Below, piece by piece: positions 48,384 to 60,774 of a stretch of DNA of 64,000 bases. Both the position numbers and the translations under genes were made by a program. Numbering within the stretch: the first letter of the stretch is position 1; the number at the start of each line of letters is the position of its first letter. Source of the stretch: Bryum argenteum (lineage: Eukaryota; Streptophyta; Bryopsida; Bryales; Bryaceae); the NCBI GenBank assembly GCA_037043015.1, contig CM073325.1, positions 10,395,001 to 10,459,000 of the forward strand. The letters run 5' to 3'. The notes beneath the pieces are model-generated. The model was not told where the DNA came from, did no database searches, and was given only the letters and a program-made list of their open reading frames with translations.

Positions 48384-49709
48384 ATGGACGATATCCAACC
48401 CTTGGAGACAGTTGAGACCTCTCCAAATGGGTCAATCCGCATCAGCGATGACGAAGAGATAGAGGGGAGCGAACTTCCATCTCTGGAGATGGGTGGTGCA
48501 TCAGTGATTCCCATTTCTATTGGCGGAGATGGCGGGGCACAAAAGGAAGAGACTACGATTGACGACTCTGCTCTTCTACAAAATGGAAATTGCAGGTGCA
48601 TTATTCTTTCACAAGATGCATTCATTTCAAGTTGTTCGTGTCACCGATAGTTCTACTACACATATGACAACTATCCTCATCGTTGTATTCTTTTAAATAA
48701 TTTGGTGCTCATGATGCAAAATGTATTAATAGCTCTATATGATTATTCTGTCACATGATTTGTTATGCTCCACCTTAAGCATCCACAGCAGATCCGGTCC
48801 TTGAGCAAGGTTGTCATTGTATCAACGAACTCCGCTTTGGCCACCAATCATGCCTTACGGCATGGTTTGTAAGACGAGTTCTTACAGATGGAATCTTAGA
48901 TTGCGGAATATGCAGGTAACAACCTACCTCATTGGATTTCAATTTCAATATCATTGTAAAGTCAATAAGTTTATTGTAAGAAACAATAGCTCATAAAATG
49001 TGGGCACTTGTTCCAGGAGTCCCCTCGCAGCACATCTTGAAGCAATTGTGATCACCAACCTTCGAGAAGTACTCTTGCCATTTCAACCTCAAGGCATTCC
49101 ATGCGTGATACTCTTGCTTCAAGTTCCACCCGAGGAACTAGATCATTTGGATGTGCCACTAGCAACTCCTCATTTCAATCAACTTTCATATAATGCCATG
49201 GTTGGAGTGTTAGCTTCTTTTGAGAGGCAGGTTGCATTCCATCGACGTGAAGCGGTACAGCGGACTGAGGATCTCATGTACTCCCTTCGTGAAGGGCCAT
49301 TTCGGCGGAGGAGTTGCAAGCTCGAGTTCGACGGGTTAGTGAGCTTCAGAATGAAGTCGTTGGTGGTTCAACGCAAGATGTACACTTTTGTATAGAGAAT
49401 GAAGACATGGAGTTGGAGGTACTACGAGAAGGACCCATCTATCGAGTTGAAGTCGATGGTGACATTCTGAGCGGGGAGCAACTCGAGAGCTTGCTTGATG
49501 AGCTTTCTCTCCACATGGACCTCCTTGCTGCAGATACAAGAGGAGACCTTGTGTTTATGCCGATCGCGATGCACAATGCGGTTCTACACAACTCTTCCAT
49601 GACTCCTAGTGGAGATGTGGCTCAAGAAGCAACACCTACTCACCGACAATACACATATGCCACATTCAAACTTTTTATACTTCATGATGTAACTCTTTAC
49701 ACTTATTGA
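48384..49709 (+). pseudogene. RING-variant-like gene, disrupted copy B
   Basis: Same three-exon layout as 42229-43556, exons about 48384-48595, 48790-48915 and 49017-49709. Two differences break it. The exon 2 acceptor context acaaag|agatcc is acagcagatcc here, so the available cag acceptors shift the frame. One G is missing in exon 3 (ttcgggcgg to ttcggcgg near 49303), which shifts the frame in front of the helical region. Other differences are isolated (for example gcgatcgcgatg for gcgactgcgatg-type changes near 49562). The zinc-finger coding sequence itself is unchanged. It could still produce a shortened protein if a different acceptor is used. Confidence 0.8.
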
Positions 49710-51176
49710 GACTACCATGTGCTGCTAGGGATTTGACAATATCATCTGTGTATAGCTTGTAATCTCAGACAATGTAATAAGTACTCTCAGAAGGCAATGA
49801 TGTCTTCTCTTCATTTGTTGTTTATGATGACAATCATATTGCATTTGGTGTGAGTATATTTGCTTTCTCCCAATTTTAAGATGCTTATAGTTTCAAAGCG
49901 TGAGAATGTATAATTATTGTTCGTATAGATTTGATTGTTTCAGTATTTAAATTGTGATATGTTGCAATTCTCTTCATTTCTAGAGTTGCAATTCTTTATG
50001 TTACAGTCCTCTCCTGGCACTGATTGAGAACTACGTTATAACTTAAAGTGGTTTTCAGAAGTTTAATTGCAAGCATTTTTTGTTTAATATGAAGTCAACA
50101 CCTCTCTCGTTTGATTCAATCTTACTAGCACTTCTTAGAAACAAAGACGAAGAAGGTTTTAGCACACGAATCTGGTATTCTTTAGCTTGTATGAATTCTA
50201 TTCTATAGAAGATGTTAAAAGGTAAGTTAGCATCATTTAATCATTTATTCATGTATAATCTCTGATGATTACTTGAAGAAGGTAAACATACTTACCTTAA
50301 AGAAATCAAAGGAATGTGTTAGAGTGTTTTGTATCGTTCAAAATGACTTTTCAGACATAGTGTGGCTGATTCTCAGAGTTCTTCTCTGACTTAGATGCAA
50401 CGAGGGTGTTTCGTAAAACTTATATTTTCTAAGCGATATTGAAGATTTTGAAACATTCACAAACGGTCTCAGCTATCCTCATGTTGTAGAAAGTAAGCAA
50501 AGGAGGAGTGACCTAAGTCCAAATAAATCCCTTTTAACCTCTTTAAACTGAATGAATGAATACTTTTTGATGCTCCTTTTCGAAGATAATTCCACAACAA
50601 CAATATTGGTTGGAAAGGAGAACATGACTATGTTACAAAATCTCAAAATTCATTCCCATGATGCCCATATTACGCCTTTTGATACATAATATTAGGACAT
50701 AGACCTTTACTTAATATGATCCTTCTACACAAACATGATTTTTTGGATAGGAATGCAAGTAACGGCTAAACCAAGGTTATTTGGTGCCCTAGAACAAGAA
50801 ATCAAGACTCCAAATATATTTTTCTTCAATGTGGAAGAGTATACCAAAAAGCTTCATAGTGAGCATGTAACAAGAACGGTGGAAGCGTAAGGCTCTGTCC
50901 TCTGTAATAATATTTTACAAAAACAAATAAATCACATCAAATATTAAAAACAATCACAATTGTCTAGTAAATGATAGACTTTTATCAAATGATACCTAAG
51001 TCATTTCTATAATGCTTAGGATTCGTTTTCTCGAATATTCAATTTTTTTTAAAGAGGAATCTGACACATAAATTTTGGTTCTCACAAAAAGAGGGGATTC
51101 TACTAAACCTTCTGCAATTAAAGTGTTCCTAGTCAATGTGGCGATGCCACAAGGGCATAGTAGTCTATTATTTGAG
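49710..51176. other. 3' flank of copy B and following AT-rich DNA
   Basis: To about 50872 this is copy B of the duplication; beyond that it is unique AT-rich sequence up to the repeat family at 51177. No gene recognised. Confidence 0.6.
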
Positions 51177-52790
51177 GCATGTGGTTTGATTTTTGGTTGT
51201 TTTGTTTTGTTCTCTTTTGGGAGTAACATTATGAAATGGAGAACTATCGGTCGGATCGGGCCGCATAAGGTGTCATGGGAAGTGGGTTCTTGTAGGGTTG
51301 TAAAAAACAATCTGATTGCAAATTACGTTGACAGATCCCAAAATATTCAATTTCAAAATATTTATGGCCTTTAAATCACGATAAATTACAAAAATGACCT
51401 ATGGTTAGTGCGTGTGGCAACTTCGGGAGGGCATCTATTATTTGAGGCACGTATATTGTTTTGTGTTGATTTGTGAGTGATGCTATGAAATGCCAATCGG
51501 ATTAGGACGCATGAGGTGTTTTTGGAAGCGGATTTTTTTGTAGAAATTTGGAAGAAAAATCGGATCGCAAAACAAGTCGACTATCCCGAGATATTAATTT
51601 TTCAAGTAATTATGGCCCCCAAATTATAAGAAAAATTACAAAAATTACAAAAATGACCTAATTTTGGATCTAGCATAAAAACAAGAGAACCCAACGACGT
51701 AAGAATCATGTTGTCTGGAGCTACATAATATATTATTGAAGGCAACTGCTTCTTTTAGGATTTTATTTTGTGACATTATGATTTGGGACTTGGGAGGTTG
51801 CTGGTCGGATTGGGCTGCATTAGGTGTCGTTGGAAGGGGGGTTTTTGTAGAGTTGTGGAAAACAATTGGATAGCAAAACGGGACGAGAGGTCTAATGATG
51901 TTGAACTTTGAAGTATTTATGGCTCCAAATCAACAAAAAGAAAAAGATGACCTATTTATAGATCTAGGAGAAAAACAAGAGAAAAAAATGATGCAAGAAT
52001 GACGTTATTCAAAAGCTACATAATCAATGCTAAAAGTAAAATATTTGTGGCGACGCCACGGGCCATATTAGTCTATTATGTATGGCACGTAGTTTGTTTT
52101 GTTTTCTTTTGGATGTGACATGATGATCTTGGGCACCGTGGGTTGGATAGGGGTGCTTCGGGTGTTGGAGGGGTTTTTTTTGGTTGTTTCGTGGAAAACA
52201 ATCGGATCACAAAACAAATAAACAAATCTCGAGATATTGAAATTTCAAAGTATTTATAGCTCCAAAGGAACCAGAAATTCTATATATGAGTGTAGCAATG
52301 CGGCAAAGATGCTGCATTTAACTAAATCCAGACTCATTCACGAATTCTGGACTAGAGCACGTTTTGAAAATTATAATTTTCTTGGAATGATTATTACATT
52401 AATCAAAAATTTACATTGGGGGATGTTAGGATCTTTATATTCTACAAAGATCCCCGGATTTACATCTTTGTGTTCACGTTGTATCTTACTCACATGAGTA
52501 TGAGGGGATCCCGGTTGCCTTAGACTTAGACCGCTTCCAGTTCTGAAGTAGTTAAATGTGAAGGCGTACTAGTTTATATTTAAGGCATGTAGTTTGTTTT
52601 GTTTCTTTTGATGATATCATGATTAGGATCGGATAACATAAGGTGGTGTAGTAAGGAGGTTTTTTCCTGGAGTTGTAGAAAACAACTCGATTGCAAAATA
52701 GGTCAGCAGGCCTCGAAATATTGAATTTTGAAGTAATTTTGGCCTCCAAACCACCAAAAATTACAAAAATGCCCTAGTAGAAAAACAGGA
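51177..52790. repeat. Tandem family of about 300-bp units, five copies
   Basis: Diverged copies start near 51177, 51447, 51741, 52086 and 52587. Each has, in order, a gcacgtagtttgttttgtt-type start, ggtcggattgggccgcat followed by aaggtgt, a gtagagttgtggaaaacaat box, a cgagatattgaatttcaaag box and ttacaaaaatgacct. Copy 4 is shortened and followed by about 315 bases of unrelated sequence. No coding capacity. Confidence 0.85.
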
Positions 52791-53929
52791 AGACCATGGT
52801 CAAAGTATTTTAGTTAGCGTGGCAACTCTTCGGGACATATTAGTAATATTATGAAAAGAAGATGAGCTAGGTTTTGCCTCTACATAGCATATCATTGAAT
52901 GTACAAAGAAGGAGATGGACATGTATGCTTGATTAATTGCAGTAATTTTTTATAATTTTTTAAAAAATTAAGATAAAATTGTGACTTCCACACTTGTGAG
53001 TCTTCTATGAGAAAAAAAGGTATTTTTGAGTAATAATTAGCATCTTGAGGGGTGAGCCCCACCATGATGGTGAATGGAAGGGCAAAGGATATAAAGACAA
53101 TGGAACAAAAAGAATTGTGGCTTAAAGTATTGCCACAATCCACTTTAGTTTGGAGAAACAAATTTTTTGAAATGAAGGAACACCAAAAAGTGGTAGAACT
53201 TTGGTTTAGCAAGGGCCACGTGAGTGTTTGAGGAAGTGCCTCAAGAATACCCACTTTCTAAAAAATTATAACTCTTTACGCTTTAAAATAGGCAATTTGC
53301 ATTCACAATATACTATTTGCACTACATGATTCAAATGGACAAGTAATTGTTGCATTTGTTGCATACAGCATTATATCTGCTATGTCTAACTATATTTTTT
53401 ATCATGATAAACGGTTACATGAAGATGTTTGAAGGCCTTAAAAGTATATATCAATCAAAAATTGATTGCGAGGGAATTCAAGAACTTATAATTGAAATGA
53501 TTCTCTTAAACTTATAAAGTGGTGGGTGTGGAAATTTGTTGAAAGTTTGTTAAGCAAGTACCTAATTTAATACTAGTTAGTGGCTTTCAAATACCAAACC
53601 TTGATGTTAATCTTGAAATTATGGGCCTTAAGTTACCTGAGATAATCACCTTGTAATTCATGAGCAAAAAATTAAAAATTAAAATCTTGTGTAAAGACAC
53701 CGTTTAAACAACTTCGTACATTAGAACATTTGTTGAAACAATTCTTACTACAAAGATACCTTTGAAACCCAAGGATTCAAATTTATAAATCTAGAAGACA
53801 TTACATATTATGCACCTGACTTGTATGTGTAATGCATCCATTGGCCACCTCTATAATTAATATGATATTCACCATTTAGATATTCACCATTCACCTTTAA
53901 GCATGTTTTCAAAGTTATTACAAGAGGTT
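52791..53929. other. AT-rich intergenic, no gene seen
   Basis: No convincing coding or repeat structure. The minus-strand frame 53254-52892 has no recognisable motif. Confidence 0.5.
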
Positions 53930-55560
53930 TTTGTGTCATGGTGGCATTTCTTCACTTGGAATGACAACAGGTTTACACAAGGCACTAATGACCTCCAAAT
54001 GGAATCTTGTAGGTTGGACAGAAGCTATGATTGTTCTTAATTCTTACAACAGGGAATAAATTTGAAGGGTTGCTTGTATCTCATAGGGAAGGGTAACTTA
54101 AAACTTTCCCTTTCAAAATGAAGGATTACCTCAAAAATTGCCCTTCATGTATGTTCAAAATTTTGTTGAAAGTGCACATTATCATGTTTATCGTGATGTT
54201 GAAAATCATAATATAAGTGAGGCCAAAGAACACACATGGTGAAAAGACTTTGCCATATGGCTACATTTAGAAGCTCTCGTACAAAATAAATCAATTAAAA
54301 TGAATCCCAAACTTTACATTGTATCTCACTCATACGATATTCGAAGTGAGTGTGCTTGGTATTGCCACAAAGCTCGCGGTGCCCTCTATAAATGCATGAA
54401 AAGATGATTTAACCCCTCAAGACCCAAGAAAGCGGAAATGGCTTTTTGGGGTTCCTGCATGAAAGAATTTCAGCCAACTTTGACTATCACGATCTCACAA
54501 ATGAAGAAGAATCAACAGTTCAAATTTAATATTTAAAAAAAAGATCAAGTTAAATTTAAGATTCTACGTTTGGATCTTCTAAAGAATGCTTAGATTGAGT
54601 GTTACAGTATAAGGCTTGGAGTAGAAGAAGGTCATTTTTGGTAATTTAGGCAAATTTGCATGAAAGATCATTAGGGGTCAAATTCAAATTAATTTATTTC
54701 CTTACGAGTTGCCCAAAGCCGAATCAACCAAGTTATTATAATAGCCTCCTACCAAAGTAAACATAAGTAGAGCAGTTGCTTCCGGCTTCAATGAACATGT
54801 TGAAGATCTATGATTTCATATGGAAATATTCTAAATTTGAGCATTGCTAGAACCGTCTGAAAATTGGGTAATATAATTGATCATGTTTTTTTAAAACATG
54901 TCTGTTCGTATTTAGCAATTAAAATGGTACAAAGTATTATTAAGGACGGGTTTCTTTTTTTTGCCGTTCATTTTGAAGGGTTTACAGAAAATTGCCCCTT
55001 CCTTTTTGAAGGGTTGCAAAATATTTTGAAGGGAAAGTGAAGGGTTGGACCCCAAAATAAGGGTAATAGCCCTTCAATTTTATTCGATGTCTTACAAGAC
55101 ACAACGCAAGTCACCATGGTTTCAAACATCCTTCCCAGATGTCTCAATGGATCTATCCCTTTACCAGATCAGCAAGTACGTGGTGCTTAATTATGGACCA
55201 TACACGTTCCATTTGAATCTTCAATGACAACTTGTCTTTTCATCAAAATGAGAATCAAATCTTTTCAATTAATCTCTGGAGTCATGGTGGCATTTTTTAA
55301 CTTGGAATGACAACGGGTTTACACAAGGCCCTAATGAACTCCAGATGGAATCTTACACGTTGGACAGAAGCTATGATCTTTCTAAATTCTTACAAGACAC
55401 AACGCAAGACAGTCAGCATGGTTTCAAACATCCTTCCCAGTTGTCTCACTGGACCTGTCCCTTTACCAATGAAACCAACACGTACATAATGCTCATGCAC
55501 CACACACGTTCCATTCGAATCTTGAATGACAACGTACCTTTTCATCAAAAGATCCATTGA
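53930..55560. repeat. Dispersed repeat: one interrupted and one intact copy
   Basis: Copy 1 runs 53930-54049 and resumes 55090-55258; copy 2 is continuous at about 55278-55560. Shared landmarks are tcatggtggcatttt, cttggaatgacaac, gtttacacaaggc, ttggacagaagctatgat, ttcttacaagacacaacgca and catccttcccag. Copy 1 is split by the hAT-like element at 54050-55089. A more diverged third relative lies at about 59803-59940. Confidence 0.85.
54050..55089. mobile_element. Non-autonomous hAT-like transposon, 1040 bp
   Basis: The element is flanked by the same 8-bp sequence tcttacaa (54042-54049 and 55090-55097), and the uninterrupted sister repeat at about 55390 has one copy of that site, so the empty site is visible in the same window. 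Its ends are inverted: left cagggaataaatttgaaggg, right end (reverse complement) catcgaataaaattgaaggg, 17 of 20 matching. Both subterminal regions carry several gaagggttg-type motifs, as hAT elements often do. An 8-bp target duplication and CA(G)GG-type ends fit the hAT superfamily. No transposase frame is present, so it must have been mobilised in trans. Confidence 0.85.
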
Positions 55561-56037
55561 ATGAATCTTCGCACCCACCAATTCAAACAATAAAGTAAAA
55601 GAAAAGTAAATGTCGTGATATAAAACAACTTGTAAAATTACAAATCATCCACATTGACCTTTACTACTTGGAAACTCTTTGTGTCGAGCAGACGAGCTCC
55701 CCCACAGATTCTAGAAAATTTTCCTGTCGGGCAGGTCGGGCAGACGAGCCGGAAAGTCTACGACGAGCTCCCGCGAGAAGCGGGACCCGACAGCGCAATC
55801 TCCTTAACAGACGATCATACGAAATCACCACCGGATTTTGCAGTGTGAATCAAGTCCCACCTCTGCAGGCTGGGTTATAAACAGCATCGTGCTGAGTTGC
55901 AACAAAAAATAGTGCTCTTTCCACGAAGGACTCTCGCGCTGCTAGCTCGTCGTCACCAGTTTCTGCAGCAAGGCGCTGCTTAAACTACAGCAGCAGCAGC
56001 AGCAGCAGCAGCTAGGTGATCGAAGCAAGCTAGCACC
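55561..56037 (+). promoter_or_regulatory. Promoter and leader of the LHT-like gene
   Basis: Region upstream of the transporter start. It becomes GC-richer from about 55680 and ends in a leader with eight uninterrupted CAG triplets (55988-56011), 26 bases before the start codon. Short open frames here have no recognisable product. Confidence 0.5.
55988..56011 (+). repeat. (CAG)8 microsatellite in 5' leader
   Basis: Eight perfect CAG triplets immediately upstream of the transporter start codon. It is probably transcribed as part of the 5' UTR. Confidence 0.95.
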
Positions 56038-59031
56038 ATGGCCGCGCCTCGGCCTCTTACCACGCATCAAGCTTTCGAGGTACGCGCGCACCCCATCCCT
56101 GCTACCTTGCTGCAGCAATTCGGGGATTGCTTCGAGATTCTAGCATCCATAGCCTGCTCTACCGTCATTACATTCTTTCTTTTTTAGAAGTCGGTGGGGT
56201 TGTGGGCGTTTTAGTCTGTCTTTGAGCTTTCGGTCAGCGCGCATTGGAGTTCAGAATGATAAGAAACGTGGGTCGATGACCTGCGCGTAGTGTGAAAATT
56301 CTGTGTAAGCTTGAAGAATGTAATGTTGCTTCGATGGTGATTCTGGGTGAGTGTGGAAGTTAGAGATTGTGAGTTTTTCTTTTTCTATCTTTTTCCCACG
56401 ATCGTGTGCGTCGTGGTTTCTTTTTTTTTGTTTTTTTTCTCTAGCCAGACTGCGATCAGGTTCGATGGCGAGATTAGAACGTCGGTAGTTTTTTGGGGTG
56501 ACGGCGCGTTATCATTCTCTAGTAATGGTAGCATTTCGGGAGCCTCGAAGCCTGTGTAGTTTGCAGCTTTTCGGTGGCTGTTTATGGGATTGTGCTAATC
56601 TATCCGGTGATCTGTATGCCGACACTCTGTAGTGGTCATTTATGGCGGCATTCTAAAAGCTACTCTGTCAAGAGCCGTTTGGATTCCGAGTGTATCATAC
56701 TTTGTAGACATTTTTTCTTGCTCTCCGGCTCTGATCAACAAGATGTTTATCATGTCGATCGGTAGGAATACGACTTACTTGCCGCTTGCCTCGCTCTTTC
56801 ATCGGGGGAATCGTGAAATGAAGAGTCCGTTAAAGCTTTGCAATCTTTCCTGCCAGTGCTTACGTTCCGTTTGGCCAAGCAGAAGGTTATACGTTTCGTA
56901 CCGTAACCCTGCGTTGCGCAATTTCAGTGCACGAGTTAGCATGTGCATGCTCTGTCGAGACCACATGTAATGGACGTTGTGCGCATTCATGCGCACGTAC
57001 TGCGACAGTATCTAGCGCCGGCCGTGTACGTGCGCGTGCACGCTCACCAACTTCACGTCCTTCCAGAGGCCGACACAAGCGTACTCTTGCTCTTCTCGTG
57101 GGGCCAACCCAGGCGACCGGTACTAATACTAATCCGATCGATCGTGCAGGAGCACATGGTGGAGAATGGGCACAAGAAGAAGGTGAAGAACAACGTCGAC
57201 GAATGGCTGCCCATCACCGGCGACCGCCACGCCAAATGGTGGTACGCCGCCTTCCACAACGTCACGGCTATGGTGGGAGCCGGCGTGCTCGGCCTCCCCA
57301 ACGCCATGGTCTACCTCACATGGTAAGGCTCATCGATCACCCTCTCACACACAAATCGGATTCTTGTATCGATACTGATGTGGGGGACTGTGTCTGTGCG
57401 TGTCAGGGGTCCGGGGGTGACGGTCCTGGTGATTTCGTGGATCCTCACGTTGTACACGCTGTGGCAAATGGTGGAGATGCACGAGATGATTCCCGGGAAG
57501 CGCCTGGATCGTTACCATGAGCTCGGTCAGGAGGCGTTCGGGGAGAAACTCGGGCTGTGGATCGTGGTACCCCAGCAACTGATCGTGGAAGTCGGCGTCG
57601 ACATCGTCTACATGGTCACCGGCGGCAGATCACTCATGAAGTTCTACAATATCGTCTGCAAAGGACAATGCGTTATGAAGGAACGCATCTCCGCGTGGAT
57701 CGCCGTCTTCGCGTCGGTTCACTTTGTGCTTTCTCAGCTCCCCAACTTCAACTCCATCGCCAGCGTCTCCCTCGCTGCCGCTATCATGTCCCTAAGGTCC
57801 GCCCATATTCCCCATCCCCATCGCAAAAGCTCGGATTTTGGTGTCCTTTCTACCACCACTAGTGGGCTTGGTCTCGGATGCAAAAACATGACCCTTTTTT
57901 TTTTATCAATTTGCAGTCATAATGGACAGTCATAAAAGCCCTGTTTTTTTTTAATGTTGAATGATGGGAGTGCTTGCATGGTGGTGTGCAGCTACTCAAC
58001 AATAGCGTGGGCGATTTCAGCAGCATACGGTCACAGCTCCCCCCCGCTCGCGACCAATGTGGCGAACTACAAGTTGCCGGATGAGTCCATGGCGGCACAT
58101 GTATTCGGGGTGTTCAATGCACTGGGGACAGTGGCCTTCGCATACGCAGGGCACAATGTGGTGCTGGAGATTCAAGCTACAATCCCCTCCACCCCGGAGA
58201 GGCCATCGAAAGTCCCCATGTGGCGCGGCGTGGTGCTGGCGTACTTCGTGGTGGCCATCTGCTACTTCCCTGTGGCCATCATCGGCTACTGGGCTTACGG
58301 GAACGACGTCGGAGATAATATCATCACCTACGTTGCGCGACCCCCTTGGCTCGTGGCCATCGCCAACCTCATGGTCGTTGTGCATGTCATCGGGAGTTAT
58401 CAGATCTATGCCATGCCTGTGTTTGATATGCTGGAGTCTGTGCTTGTTAAGCGATTCCGCCTCACTCCGTCACGGAAGCTCCGGCTCATCACTCGCTCCA
58501 CTTACGTCGGTAAGCATCTCACATGCTATCAGAAAACAGAGATCTTCTGTGCTCTTTTTGAGTACTTATTTACTGATGCGTGAACATTTGCAGCTTTGAC
58601 GGCATTCGCGGGCATGACATTCCCTTTCTTCGGAGCATTGTTGGGTTTCTTCGGCGGCTTTGCCTTCGCTCCCACCACCTACTTCGTAAGCAAACACTAC
58701 TCCAAGTTACCTTTCATGATAAAACTTTCCAGTACACGTAAAAGAGAAAATTGGACTCAAATCCAAACTAAGAGGATTGTGGATTCAAATCCCGGCCCTT
58801 TCTTTATGTTTCATTTCTCTGTCCTTGAATAATGTGGTTGGTGATGCCTGGTGGGGGGTGCAGTTGCCGTGCATAATCTGGTTGTGCATAGTGAAGCCGA
58901 AGAGGTTTTCATTCTCGTGGATGCTCAACTGGGTGATCATCATAGTGGGAGTGATGCTCATGGTGGTGTCGTCCATAGGCGGGTTACGCGCCATCATCGT
59001 CGATGCCTCCACTTTCAAATTCTACCAGTGA
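56038..59031 (+). CDS. LHT: Lysine/histidine transporter (AAAP family, LHT type)
   Basis: Plasma-membrane proton-coupled amino-acid importer of the AAAP/ATF family, 460 aa. Exons 56038-56079, 57150-57322, 57407-57796, 57992-58509, 58594-58685, 58864-59031; phases close. After a short cytosolic N-terminus ([20 protein letters not shown]) come about ten to eleven hydrophobic helices. Strong LHT signatures are [147 protein letters not shown] and the end [18 protein letters not shown]. Length and order match angiosperm LHT1 throughout. The 1070-nt first intron is the longest. Substrate range within the family cannot be told from sequence. Confidence 0.95.
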
Positions 59032-60774
59032 AGTGAAGGTGGTATTGCGAAAAAAAATCTATCTCAAAGTACAGGGTTGAGAACTCGTTGCTTCGCTTTG
59101 TCCAGTACTTTTGAGCACCCTGAGTGTGAAGGGAAAGCAGTTATCATGTATTGCTTTATTGAAGACTACATCTGTATGTAAAGTAACTAATAAAAAAAAG
59201 CCCCAGCGTTTTGCCTCTGCTGAATGTTGTCTCGTTCGTTCATGTTTCGTAGCAAGCGGGAGCATTATGAAATGACTTGGCCTTGATTTTTGGTGAATTT
59301 TGGATTGATAGTGAATGAGATTATACGAGGGTTGTCTTGACAAAATTCCTATTCATTTGTTAGACACCATTTAGATGAGATGTACATCAGCGACTTGATC
59401 AATGTATCAAATGTACATCTCTTCTAAATTGTGTCTCACAAATGAATCAAATTTTTGTGTAATAAGACAACGTTGGATTATATTTTATGATAACCTCATT
59501 TTAGGTTTTTGTATGAACATGTATTGTTGTTGGATTTCATTTGTCAGATTAAGGGAATAAATTTGTGTTTTTCCCGCAGAATGTAAAGATAATTTGAAGT
59601 GAAGACTCTTGGAACAACTTCCAACCACAAATCTGAGTTCACCACCTAAGTTTTCACGGATTGATGCTTTTGCAAGATATCACATGATTATTGAAAGGTT
59701 ACAAGTGACATCATGTATCAATGTGAATGATGCACCCATTGGCCAAGTTTTTGTACCGTTAGATTTAGTGCAAAAGGTTTCTACTGTGTACGCGGCGACT
59801 CGGGAGGTGACCTTTCTTCACTTGGAACAACTAAAATTTTGTAAAAGGGACCATTTACCTCTTGATGGAAATTTGTCTTTTGGACCCAACAAACTCTATC
59901 ATTGCTTCCTAGTGACATAACTCAAGTCAATGTGGTCCATGCTGTTTTTTCTATACATCACAATGTACTATTTTTGTTGATAGTATGTGGTGCTCATTTG
60001 GACCACATAAATTCATGCTTCGAATCATGACTCTCTATATCATGTTTTCCATTGAAGGAATCTTAATAAAAAAAAACTCAAAACCCTTCATTTGAGCAAT
60101 AAAGTCGTAAAAGACATACTTTCTTACTAATGAAAGTTATCTCTGTGCTTCAAACACAACCTTTAGTCCCTCACTATTTAGGCCTTTTCACTTTCCGAAT
60201 ATAGTACTTGTGTACTTCAAACACAACCTTCCGTTCTTTACTGTATAGAACTTGAATCATTTCATGACCTTTCCTCAAACTTTTCATTGCCATTAAAAAT
60301 TTGTGGTTTGGAGAGTGGATCCAAATAAAAAAATTAAAAACCAAAAACACTTCGAACAGGAACACATACCAATAATAACACTTCGTAACTGATGATTTCC
60401 AAAATCAAGTGCCATTACATACAAATAATTCGCAGTGTTCATGACTCGAAGAAGATGCAAGAACTTCAAATGACACCCCAGTTCTACATGATTTATTACA
60501 TCAGTTGGTTGTGAGGATACAGGCATGAGCAGTGGCCGAATATTCTTATCATGATATCAAAGGGAATCACTCAGAGTCAAAATCACGTTTTGCTGTCACA
60601 AGAAAACATCAACACATCAATGCTATTGAGAAGTGTGAAAAGGACTTGATCACCTTCACACAGGAGCTGTACCCAGGACACACTTTTTTCAGAATCTCAT
60701 ATTGTCACAACATTGACTCGACAAGAAGCGGCATATCCGCAGTTGTCATCTTCCACTAAGTTGATTCACCAGCT
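59032..60774. other. Intergenic between convergent LHT and RMI1 genes
   Basis: It starts with the LHT 3' region. A diverged relative of the dispersed repeat at 53930-55560 lies at about 59803-59940 (ctttcttcacttggaacaac, then tctatcattgcttcc). No gene recognised. Confidence 0.55.

Larger units (their letters stand above)
45652..50872. repeat. Segmental duplication, copy B
   Basis: Direct tandem partner of 39500-44715. It begins abruptly inside sequence equivalent to exon 2 of the methyltransferase-RFK gene (ggctgtgctcaatctgccct) and ends near gagcatgtaacaagaac. The middle (about 48100-50350) appears almost identical to copy A; both flanks differ at many positions. Confidence 0.95.

Noticed and set aside
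52237..52497. 86-codon plus-strand frame within the 300-bp repeat array
   Set aside because: It lies in the unrelated insert of the array, with no motif or splice support.
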